Of a stretch of DNA of 18,486 nt, positions 8,131-15,588 are shown piece by piece. The translations under genes and the position numbers were made by a program. The stretch is taken from the NCBI GenBank assembly GCA_934661375.1, contig CAKUJH010000051.1, positions 1 through 18,486 of the forward strand. Direction: 5' to 3'. Numbering within the stretch: position 1 is the stretch's first letter; each line of letters starts with the position of its first letter. This DNA comes from an uncultured Victivallales bacterium (GTDB lineage Bacteria > Verrucomicrobiota > Lentisphaeria > Victivallales > UBA1829). Below the pieces are notes generated by a model. That model saw nothing but the letters and a program-made list of their open reading frames with translations. It was not told where the DNA came from and made no database searches.

Positions 8131-8543
8131 CCGCAGGAAAATTTTTCACTCTGATTGAAGTGGTCGTATCGCTGGCGATTCTGACCATCAGCGTTGCGGG
8201 ATTCCTGCAGCTCATGACTGCCGCCCAGAACCGGATCATCCGGAGTTATGACCGCTGGATGACTACTCACATGCTCATGCAGTCCGCGGAATATTACATG
8301 CTCATGCAGCAGGAAGATCCGCCCGCAATCACCGAACAGTTTTTCCCTTATTCCGATTACCGGGTTGACGTTTCATACGAAGAAATTGAAAACCTGCCGG
8401 AGGAATACAATAATCTGGTCGGACAGAAACCGCTGCGCGCGATGGTTCTGGAACTGAAAAAACAGGCGGACGGACAGACCGTGGACAAATTCATCATTGA
8501 CAGGATTGATTATGAAAACAGCAGCACGTCGGCAGCCGATTAA
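8127..8543 (+). CDS. gspI: GspI-like minor pseudopilin
   Basis: A 138-residue minor pseudopilin. The leader MTAGKF is followed by FTLIE (+5 Glu is residue 11) and the helix VVVSLAILTISVAGFLQL, which closely matches the GspI pattern (SLAIL at the same place). The known role is at the pseudopilus tip with GspJ and GspK. The residue before the cleavage site is Phe; a Gly sits three residues before the +1 Phe, not at -1. GGAGGA lies six bases before the ATG, and both ends overlap neighbours: ATGA with gspH, 32 bases with gspJ. Length fits the family. Confidence 0.85.
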   Translation: MTAGKFFTLIEVVVSLAILTISVAGFLQLMTAAQNRIIRSYDRWMTTHMLMQSAEYYMLMQQEDPPAITEQFFPYSDYRVDVSYEEIENLPEEYNNLVGQKPLRAMVLELKKQADGQTVDKFIIDRIDYENSSTSAAD

Positions 8544-9201
8544 ACAGCGGAGACTGTTCACTCTGGTGGAACTGGTCGCGGCAATGGCGGTCATGGTTTT
8601 TGTCGCGCTCATCATCGGCACGGCGTCATCCGCGTTTTACAACGCCTGGAAACGTTCGGCACGGCTCGCTGACCGCATGAAAACCTGTCAGAATATTGAT
8701 CGGATCATGGATGTCTGCGTCCGGAACATGATCCCATTTTCATGGAAGAACGACGATGATGAGGAAAAAGTAGTGTTTCAGGGAAAAACGGACGAAATGT
8801 TTTTCACCGCCCGCCGCCGTGCCGTCAAAGGGGAAAACAGCGCCTATCTGTTCATACGTCTGAAACTGGATGACGGAAAACTGATCGCGGAATATCATAC
8901 CCTGCCGCGTTTCCCCTGGACCGAAGAAGGCAAATACGAAATGAAACAGGAAGTGCTGGCGGAAAATGTCAAGGCAATTTCCTTTCTGTATGCCTCGCTG
9001 GAAGACGATGAAATTGTCTGGAATGACGAATGGGAAGACTATGACAGAACCCGTCTGGTGGACAATCCGTCCGACATTCTGCTGATTCCGCCCGCAGTCC
9101 AGCTGACTGTGGAATGGAATGACGGCGGAAAGGAAGTCTGGCTCCGCCGCACTTCCGGTTATTCCAGACATTCCCGTCTGGGGCAGGGAGGCGGACTGTG
9201 A
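8512..9201 (+). CDS. gspJ: GspJ-like minor pseudopilin
   Basis: A 229-residue protein with a basic leader of 15 residues ending in RRL, then FTLVE (+5 Glu is residue 20) and a hydrophobic helix. The size, the RMKTCQNIDRIMDVCVRN helix and the mixed beta region after it fit GspJ, which caps the pseudopilus with I and K. I chose ATG 8512 rather than the in-frame TTG at 8497, because ACAGGA lies about seven bases before the ATG. The gene starts 32 bases inside gspI and ends in a GTGA overlap with gspK. The residue before the cleavage site is Leu in place of Gly. Two Cys fall in the helix after the membrane segment. Confidence 0.85.
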   Translation: MKTAARRQPIKQRRLFTLVELVAAMAVMVFVALIIGTASSAFYNAWKRSARLADRMKTCQNIDRIMDVCVRNMIPFSWKNDDDEEKVVFQGKTDEMFFTARRRAVKGENSAYLFIRLKLDDGKLIAEYHTLPRFPWTEEGKYEMKQEVLAENVKAISFLYASLEDDEIVWNDEWEDYDRTRLVDNPSDILLIPPAVQLTVEWNDGGKEVWLRRTSGYSRHSRLGQGGGL

Positions 9202-10217
9202 AACGGAAAATTTTACGCAGAAGAAATGAAAACGGTTCGGCGCTGATCGCGTCGCTGTGTCTGATTTTCATGGCGGGGATGCTGACCTCGGCAGTGCTGA
9301 TGCTTTCGCGGATCGCGGTGTTCGACGTCCGCGCCCATGTGGAACTGCAGCGTTCGGCGTATGTCAATGAAGGAGTAGCCAACCGCATTCAATGGCTGCT
9401 GGCGGCGGATCGCAATCAGCACAGTTCCAACCCGGAGCTCGGCGAACTGGACTACACGGAATTTGAATACGACCGTTACACCGCCGACGGAATCCCGCAC
9501 ATCATTGATTATCACGGAACAGAAGTGCAGGTAACGCTGTTCGATGCGCAAAGCGGCTTTGTTCTGGATACGGGAAATTACCGCCGCACCTTGCAGGGAA
9601 TTGCCGCCGCACTGGAGCTGGACGATGAAGAAATCCGCGACCGCATGGATGAACTCACTGCCCGGATGACCGATTATTTCGATACGGACGACAACCTTTC
9701 GACGAACGGCATGGAAGCTCCGGAATACGAAGCGGAAAATCTGGCGCCGTTGCCCCGCAACCGGAAGGCGCAGTACCGGGAGGAACTGATGTTTATTCCC
9801 GGATTCACCGAACTGTTTGAACCTGACCGTTACGGTATGCTGTCATCGGTTCGTCTGCTGGAACTGTCCAGTACCGGAAACCGGCGCCGCCGCATACTGC
9901 CGAATTTCTTCACGGCGACCCGTCTGCAGATAAAGGTTCTGACGCGTCTGGAAGATGAACAGGTGGACGAATTGCTGGAAGCGCGGGAACTCTGGTTCAA
10001 GGAAAGAACGCCGCTGTCGGAACAGCTGGATGCGCTGCTGCTGGAGAATGTGCGGAATGTGTTCTCCCTGCGGGAATCCGGTTATTTTACGATCCGGATT
10101 GAAGCACCGGAAAAATCCGGACGCCCGTCGCGCCGTCTGATTTTCAGTTATCCGGTTTTCGAAATCACCGGTCCGGTCAATGACCGGGTCCAGTATTATG
10201 ACTGGCTGATGCTGTAA
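9198..10217 (+). CDS. gspK: GspK-like minor pseudopilin (pseudopilus tip)
   Basis: A 339-residue protein starting at GTG, with GGGAGG six bases upstream and a GTGA overlap with gspJ. The leader ends NENG, followed by SALIASLCLIFMAGMLTSAV. As in known GspK, there is no Glu at +5, and here the -1 Gly is kept, unlike in the other four pseudopilins of this operon. The middle part has GspK marks: the stretch DTDDNLS (from residue 162), reminiscent of the D-x-D-D metal/loop motif, then PRNRKAQYREELMFIPGFT, the usual 'PRNxxF...EEL..I.G' helix-hairpin-like region. GspK is large and caps the GspI/J complex. It is the last gene of the operon and runs head-on into the minus-strand gene 10 bases later. 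No intrinsic terminator is seen. Confidence 0.9.
   Translation: MKRKILRRRNENGSALIASLCLIFMAGMLTSAVLMLSRIAVFDVRAHVELQRSAYVNEGVANRIQWLLAADRNQHSSNPELGELDYTEFEYDRYTADGIPHIIDYHGTEVQVTLFDAQSGFVLDTGNYRRTLQGIAAALELDDEEIRDRMDELTARMTDYFDTDDNLSTNGMEAPEYEAENLAPLPRNRKAQYREELMFIPGFTELFEPDRYGMLSSVRLLELSSTGNRRRRILPNFFTATRLQIKVLTRLEDEQVDELLEARELWFKERTPLSEQLDALLLENVRNVFSLRESGYFTIRIEAPEKSGRPSRRLIFSYPVFEITGPVNDRVQYYDWLML
10170..10190. repeat. Perfect dyad near the end of gspK
   Basis: CCGGTCA-A-TGACCGG (10173-10187) is a perfect inverted repeat with 7-base arms. With two G-T wobbles it extends to 10 pairs, from 10170 to 10190. It lies inside the coding sequence about 30 bases before the gspK stop, at the convergent junction with the minus-strand gene. 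There is no T-run on either side. Confidence 0.5.
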
Positions 10218-10227
10218 GACTGACTGT

Positions 10228-11574
10228 TCAGCGTCCGCCGTATTCCTGCTGAATCATCCGCAGCAGCGACAGTTCCTTCGGTTCTTTCAGACTCCGGCTC
10301 AGCATACTCATGCGGTTTATCACAAATTCCGGCGGAAGCGTCCGGAGGATTTCCACGCCGACTTTGCGCACGCGGGAAGTGTAGGAATCGGCAATCAGTT
10401 TTTTGGGCGGCGAGAAAGACGCCAGAGCCAATGCGCCGGCGAATACCGCTTCCTGATCCCGGCTTCTGCGCAGTTTCGCCAGATGCGGTTCAATCCGTTT
10501 GCGTTCCTCTTCCGCCAGTTTGGACGGCGACCCTGCGCCCTGTGCTTCAATCGGCACATACTGAATGGTGTCCGGGGTTTCCCCCATGCGCATCATCAGA
10601 TACATGATGTCATTGACGGCATCGAATTCGGGGATGTTCCTGAATTTTTTTCCCGCTTCAAATTCGCGCAGAGCACCCAGCACTTCCACATACTGACGGA
10701 TGGTTCGCGGAGCCTGGGCGAGTTCCCGCAGACGCGGCAGAATCATCTCCGGTTTGTTCCGGACCCGGAAAATCCGGATGATGCTTCCGGTGTACTCCGG
10801 GACAGCGAGCGCACGGCGGTAGAAATTGTCCGAAGCCAGATACGGTTCTTCGACCAGCAGACGGAGCGCCTGATGAGCCAGTTTAAGGTCTTTGGAGGAG
10901 GCAAAGCGGACCAGTGCTTTGCCGGCTTCGGAGGAACCGGTCCATTTCAGAGCCGTCAGATGCTGTACTGGCATTTCCTTTTCTTCCAGCTGCCAGCGCC
11001 GGGCGGATTCGAGAATCAGCGGAACCACTTCGGCACCGCGTTCGCGGAAATAGTCCGCCGCAATATGCGAAGTGTAATTGCCGTAATCCTGCACGTTGAG
11101 AGCTTCCGCCATCAACTTGTCCATATTCACTCCGCCGGAGATGCGCATGGTTTTCCTGAGCAGGTTCAGACGTCCGATATCACTTTTGACATACCAGTAA
11201 TACCCGTTTCCGCGTCCGAGGAAAACCGTGTACTGTTTCAGATCGCTGCCGGGAATGCTCCAGTCAAACATGTCAATGAATTTCGGGCCGGGATCGATTC
11301 CGGCGTCCGGCACCAGCACCACAATGATATACCCTTTTCCGTCGCGTGCGGCGGACGATTTGATGCTGGGGTCGATCGGATGTTCCAGCACGACTTTCCA
11401 TGCCCATAATCCATTCCGGGCGGCGGCGCAGCGTCCGGAGGAGTTCAGCGTCCAGTCCTTGAAGGTGGATTGGATTTTCCGGATGGTTTCCGCATCCGGA
11501 CGCGCAGGAATGCCGTCTGCGGCAGCGGACAGCAGAGTCCCGGACAGCAGAAGGATGGTCAGCAGTCTGAACAT
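10228..11574 (-). CDS. Secreted protein of unknown function with helical (HEAT-like) repeats
   Basis: I do not recognise this 448-residue protein as a named family. It has a clean Sec signal peptide (MFRLLTILLLSGTLLSAAA, cleavage likely after Ala19), so it should act in the periplasm or beyond. Residues from about 30 to 150 look like a beta-rich domain (KGYIIVVLVPDAG, KQYTVFLGRGNGYYWYV). From about 165 to the end it is a series of paired helices with HEAT-repeat character (VPLILESARRW, GKALVRFASSKDLKLAHQALRLL, QEAVFAGALALASF). Such repeats usually bind proteins. The start at 11574 has AGGAGA eight bases upstream; an ATG five bases earlier gives a different frame. It lies 31 bases after dnaE on the same strand and converges on gspK. 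Partner and function are unknown. Confidence 0.8.
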   Translation of the reverse strand: MFRLLTILLLSGTLLSAAADGIPARPDAETIRKIQSTFKDWTLNSSGRCAAARNGLWAWKVVLEHPIDPSIKSSAARDGKGYIIVVLVPDAGIDPGPKFIDMFDWSIPGSDLKQYTVFLGRGNGYYWYVKSDIGRLNLLRKTMRISGGVNMDKLMAEALNVQDYGNYTSHIAADYFRERGAEVVPLILESARRWQLEEKEMPVQHLTALKWTGSSEAGKALVRFASSKDLKLAHQALRLLVEEPYLASDNFYRRALAVPEYTGSIIRIFRVRNKPEMILPRLRELAQAPRTIRQYVEVLGALREFEAGKKFRNIPEFDAVNDIMYLMMRMGETPDTIQYVPIEAQGAGSPSKLAEEERKRIEPHLAKLRRSRDQEAVFAGALALASFSPPKKLIADSYTSRVRKVGVEILRTLPPEFVINRMSMLSRSLKEPKELSLLRMIQQEYGGR

Positions 11575-11605
11575 GTCATGTTTCTCCTATTATTTTCCGC
11601 CGGAA

Positions 11606-14600
11606 TCAGCCCAGCGGTTTATTTTCGCCGCCCGGATTTTCCTCCGGTCGATGGAAACGCGGACGCGGCTGCGGCACGGTGTCATCCGTCTTGATTTTCC
11701 AGCGTTTGCCGCCGAGCAGCTCTGTTACGGCATCCAGCAGGGCTTTGGAAACTTTCAGCAGATGGCGCGAAGACGCTTCCAGGAAAACCGTTTCTCCATT
11801 TGCCGTATGCACACAGAGAATCAGTTTGGTATGTCCGCCGTGATAATGCTTCATGATTCCCAGCAGCTGCTTGACTTTGCCGTTGTCTTCCGGTTCATAC
11901 AGATGAATATGCAGTTCTTCACTGTATTTTTCAATGACCTCATCCAGCGTGAGAATTTTGTCTGCGGTGATGCTGACCGGCGACCCTTCGTCGTCGAGTT
12001 TTTTGGTCAGCCCGATCACAAAAACCGGAGTAACTTCCGGCGGCGGATCTTCCGGTCTGCGTTCTTCCCGGTTGCGTTCATCCCGGTGAATCAGTTCTTT
12101 ATATATGTCATAAGTTTTGGAATAGGCAAGCACTTCCAGCGAACCGGTCAGGTCTTCGAACTGAATGATGCCGAAAAGCCGTCCGTCTTTTTTGCTGGCT
12201 TTTTTGGCGACACTCTTGATCATGCCGCCGACCCGGACGCCGGTATCGCCTTCGCCTTCCATAATGGCGGCAACCGTTCTGGTGGAGAAGGTGTGGAAGT
12301 AATCGTCGTATTTCGCGATGGGGTGTCCGGACACATAAAAGCCGAGCAGTTCCTTTTCGCTGGCGAGGATTTCCGATTCGTCGAACTCCGGAATATCCGG
12401 AGGCGGCACATCCCCGAATCCGGCGTCTTCGAAGTCCGCCAGCATGTCAAACAGATTGCCCTGTCCGATTTCCTTGTCGCGGCGCCGGGTGTTGGCGGAG
12501 GATATGGACGGTTCGATAATCTCGACCAGCTGGGAGCGTTTCAGTCCGAAGGAGTCCATGGCGCCGGCGCGGATCAGGTTTTCCACGGCTTTGGCGTTCA
12601 GCACGCCGCCGGTGCGTTCCAGCAGATCGCTGAGCGTCTTGAATTCGCCGCCTTCCGCGCGGGCTTTGATGATGACTTCCGAAGCGTTTTCCCCGAAACC
12701 TTTGATGGCGCCCAGTCCGAAACGGATGGCGTCTTTGTCCACGGTGAAGTTCACATCGCTTCGGTTGACGTCCGGCGGCAGAACCGGGATTCCGGAGCTT
12801 TTGCATTCATTGATCAGGAACCGCAGTTTTTCGCCGTTGGAGAGTTCGCTGGTCAGCACTGCCGCCATGAATTCCGGACGGTAATTCGCTTTGAGGTACG
12901 CCGTGCGGTAGGAGAGCAGCCCGTAAGCCGCCGAGTGGGATTTGTTGAATCCGTAGTCCGCGAATTTCTTGATGTTCTGCCAGATCGTTTCGGCGGTTTC
13001 CTTGGAAATATTGTTGGTCTTGAAGCAGCCGTCGATGAACTTGTCATGCTGCGCTTCCATATCCTTGATTTTCTTTTTTCCGATGGCGCGGCGGAGAATA
13101 TCCGCCTGACCCAGCGAGAATCCCGCCAGCACCTGCACAACCTGCATGATCTGTTCCTGATAGAGCATGATGCCGTAAGTTTCCTTGAGGTACTGTTCCA
13201 TGAGCGGATGGTCGTATTCGACGGGCAGCGTGCCGAGTTTCCGTCCCACGAACAGCGGAATGAACTGCATGGGACCGGGACGGTAGATCGCCAGCAGAGC
13301 GATGATGTGCTTGATGCTTTCCACTTTGAACTGACGGCACAGATTCTGCATTCCGCCGGATTCCAGCTGGAACACCGCTACCGTGTCGCCGCGGTTCAGC
13401 AGATCGAACGTCGCCTGGTCTTCCAGGGAAATCTTGTCCAGATCCAGTTCTATGCCGCGCGATTTGCGGATGTTGTCCAGCGCATCCTGAATCAGGGTCA
13501 GGGTGCGCAGACCGAGGAAGTCCATTTTCAGCAGTCCGACAGATTCGCAGAGCGGTGCGGTATACTGGGTAATGACTTCGTCATGTGCGCCGCGTCCCAG
13601 CGGAAGCAGATTAGCCAGCGGCTGATTGGAAATGATGACGCCGCAGGCATGGATACCCATCTGCCGGTTCAGCATTTCGAGCGGACGGGCGTAGGAGAAA
13701 ATTTCCTGCACCCACTGTTCGCGGTCGAGCAGTTCCTTGAGTTCAGGGGATTCCTTGACCGCTTTGGAAAGAGTCATTTTCGGATCGTCGGGAACGGTCT
13801 TGGTGATCATATTGCCTTCGGCGGGAGTACGGCTGAGCGCACGGGCAACGTCTTTCAGCACCGCCTTGGCTTTGAGCTGTCCGTAGGTTCCGATCTGCGA
13901 CACGGAATCCGCGCCGTACTTGCCGATCACGTAGTCAATGACTTCCTGACGGCGGCGTTCGCAGAAGTCCGTGTCAAAGTCCGGCGGAGAAACCCGGTCC
14001 GGGTTCAGAAAACGTTCAAACAGCAGGTCGTATTTGATCGGGTCGATGTCGGTGATTCCGGAAAGGTACGCTACCAGCGAGCCTGCACCGGAACCGCGGC
14101 CCGCGCCGACGGGTATGCCGCGTTCCTTCGCCCAGTTGATGAAGTCCCATACGCATAGAAAGTAACTCGGATATTTCGTGCGCATAATGATGCTCAGTTC
14201 ATAATCCAGACGTTTCAGCTTGACAGCCGCGTCTTCTTTTTTGTCCTCCGGCGGATTGAACGGATCATAGCCGTACTTTTTCTTGTAGCCGCAGACCGAA
14301 TTTTCGCCGGTTCCGTACAGACAGATATGCCGCAGGTAGGCACCGGTTTTCCGCAGAATGATTTCACGGTCGGTTTTGTAGCTGATTTCATCTTCCGTCG
14401 GCTCGGTGGTGTCGCCGTCCTTTTCCTTCTGTTTGCGGATGGCTTTCACGGCGGCGTCATGCGCTTCGAGTTTGATTTTGTCCAGATCCAGCGTGGCGAC
14501 ATATTCCGCCGGCGGTTCATATTCCGGATAATGGTTTTCGTAACCGATGTTGACATCGCAGCGTTCCGCCACTTCCAGAGTATTGGTCAGAGCTTCGGGA

Positions 14601-15415
14601 ACTTCATTTCCCCAGACTTCAAACATTTCATCGCCGTTCTTGAAATAGAATTCATCGGTTTCCATTTTCATGCGGCGTTCATCCGCCATGGTGGTCCGGG
14701 TCTGAATGCACAGCATGACTTCATGCGCCTTGGCGTCTTCGCGCCGGAGATAATGGACGTCGTTGGTGGCAATCATCGGAACGCCGGTTTCGCGTGCCAG
14801 GGCAATCAGTTCCCGGTTGACCTGTTTCTGTTCGTCCAGATGGTGATACATCAGTTCGATGTAGAAATTCTCTTTGCCGAAGATGTCCAGATACTCATAC
14901 AGCACTTTTTTGGCGGCGGGAACTCCGCCGTTCAGTGCTGCGACTTCCAGTTCCCCGGCGAGACATGCGCTCGAAGCGATCAATCCCTCGGAATGCGCCG
15001 CCAGAAAAGCCTTGTCCGTACGGGGTTTATAATAAAAACCGCGGGTGTGCGCATCGGAAATGATGTGACAGAGATTGTGGTATCCGACATCGTTTTTCGC
15101 CAGCAGAATCAGGTGGTATCCTTTGATATGGGAAACGGAACTGTCGCGTTCTTCGCTGCTGTGCGGCGCAACATACGTTTCGCAGCCGATAATCGGTTTC
15201 AATCCTGCTTTCTTCATGGAGTTGTGAAATTCCAGACAGCCGCCCATCACGCCGTGGTCGGTGATGGCGCACGCTTTCATTCCCGCATTCTGAACTGCTG
15301 AAACCAGATCCAGCTTCCCTTCGGAATCCTTCAGCTTCGCCCAGGAAATTGGGCAGGCGCCGTCCAGCAGGCTGTAATCCGTATGTAAATGCAGATGCAC
15401 AAAATCCCTGGGCAT
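11606..15415 (-). CDS. dnaE: DNA polymerase III alpha subunit (DnaE)
   Basis: A 1269-residue replicative polymerase. The PHP domain is at the N-terminus (HLHLHTDYSLLDG, ITDHG, GCETYVAP, NDVHYL), with the usual metal ligands in place. The palm has GAGRGSGAGSLVAYLSGITD (about 436-455), PPDFDTDF with catalytic Asp481 and Asp483, and MDFLGLRTLTLI with Asp632, matching E. coli D401/D403/D555. A helix-hairpin-helix follows near 897-917 (FGLGAIKGFGENASEVI), then an OB fold near 1058-1108. It is about 110 residues longer than E. coli DnaE. Extra charged loops lie near 328-345 and 382-399, between PHP and palm. AAAGGA lies nine bases before the ATG. A likely promoter is at 15460-15487. The secreted repeat-protein gene follows and may be co-transcribed. 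Confidence 0.98.
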   Translation of the reverse strand: MPRDFVHLHLHTDYSLLDGACPISWAKLKDSEGKLDLVSAVQNAGMKACAITDHGVMGGCLEFHNSMKKAGLKPIIGCETYVAPHSSEERDSSVSHIKGYHLILLAKNDVGYHNLCHIISDAHTRGFYYKPRTDKAFLAAHSEGLIASSACLAGELEVAALNGGVPAAKKVLYEYLDIFGKENFYIELMYHHLDEQKQVNRELIALARETGVPMIATNDVHYLRREDAKAHEVMLCIQTRTTMADERRMKMETDEFYFKNGDEMFEVWGNEVPEALTNTLEVAERCDVNIGYENHYPEYEPPAEYVATLDLDKIKLEAHDAAVKAIRKQKEKDGDTTEPTEDEISYKTDREIILRKTGAYLRHICLYGTGENSVCGYKKKYGYDPFNPPEDKKEDAAVKLKRLDYELSIIMRTKYPSYFLCVWDFINWAKERGIPVGAGRGSGAGSLVAYLSGITDIDPIKYDLLFERFLNPDRVSPPDFDTDFCERRRQEVIDYVIGKYGADSVSQIGTYGQLKAKAVLKDVARALSRTPAEGNMITKTVPDDPKMTLSKAVKESPELKELLDREQWVQEIFSYARPLEMLNRQMGIHACGVIISNQPLANLLPLGRGAHDEVITQYTAPLCESVGLLKMDFLGLRTLTLIQDALDNIRKSRGIELDLDKISLEDQATFDLLNRGDTVAVFQLESGGMQNLCRQFKVESIKHIIALLAIYRPGPMQFIPLFVGRKLGTLPVEYDHPLMEQYLKETYGIMLYQEQIMQVVQVLAGFSLGQADILRRAIGKKKIKDMEAQHDKFIDGCFKTNNISKETAETIWQNIKKFADYGFNKSHSAAYGLLSYRTAYLKANYRPEFMAAVLTSELSNGEKLRFLINECKSSGIPVLPPDVNRSDVNFTVDKDAIRFGLGAIKGFGENASEVIIKARAEGGEFKTLSDLLERTGGVLNAKAVENLIRAGAMDSFGLKRSQLVEIIEPSISSANTRRRDKEIGQGNLFDMLADFEDAGFGDVPPPDIPEFDESEILASEKELLGFYVSGHPIAKYDDYFHTFSTRTVAAIMEGEGDTGVRVGGMIKSVAKKASKKDGRLFGIIQFEDLTGSLEVLAYSKTYDIYKELIHRDERNREERRPEDPPPEVTPVFVIGLTKKLDDEGSPVSITADKILTLDEVIEKYSEELHIHLYEPEDNGKVKQLLGIMKHYHGGHTKLILCVHTANGETVFLEASSRHLLKVSKALLDAVTELLGGKRWKIKTDDTVPQPRPRFHRPEENPGGENKPLG

Positions 15416-15451
15416 CGGAACATATCCTTTCTCTTAAATAGATGACATAAT

Positions 15452-15467
15452 GATATGGTAACATATC
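15452..15467. repeat. Near-perfect 16-base palindrome over the dnaE -10 region (possible operator)
   Basis: GATATGGTAACATATC matches its own reverse complement at 14 of 16 positions (six-base arms GATATG/CATATC). It overlaps the proposed -10 box of dnaE at 15460-15465, where a repressor dimer would block transcription. No regulator is identified. Confidence 0.4.
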
Positions 15468-15487
15468 TGTCCTTGGCGTTTTTTCAA
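15460..15487 (-). promoter_or_regulatory. Probable dnaE promoter
   Basis: On the minus strand, TTGAAA (15487-15482, 5 of 6 to TTGACA) is followed after 16 bases by TATGTT (15465-15460, 4 of 6 to TATAAT). Transcription would start near 15453, giving a leader of about 38 bases. The region upstream is rich in A and T runs, which may help RNA polymerase bind. Confidence 0.45.
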
Positions 15488-15538
15488 AAGAAATACCGAA
15501 AAAAAACAGGAAATAGCGTTTTTTGGAAAAAGTGATTC

Positions 15539-15567
15539 TTGACAAAACTCTCTGCAGCGTCTACATT
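15539..15567 (+). promoter_or_regulatory. Probable dapF-dapA promoter
   Basis: A perfect -35 TTGACA (15539-15544), a 17-base spacer, then TACATT (15562-15567, 4 of 6). The start would be near 15574, leaving a very short leader before AAAGGAG (15576-15582) and the dapF ATG at 15589. This also argues against the in-frame TTG at 15523 as the start of dapF. Confidence 0.5.
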
Positions 15568-15588
15568 GGCATCGGAAAGGAGTTTGCT

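Noticed and set aside
10218..10300. Possible terminator between gspK and the convergent gene
   Set aside because: Short inverted pieces (TTCAGC/GCTGAA) are present but there is no stable GC stem with a T-run on either strand.
11228..14158. 976-codon open frame on the plus strand opposite dnaE
   Set aside because: It is antisense to an unmistakable dnaE and its Phe/His/Arg/Gln-rich product resembles no protein family.
15523..15588. TTG extension of dapF
   Set aside because: It contains the likely promoter (TTGACA-N17-TACATT), and the family start MxxFxKMxGxGNDF fits ATG 15589.
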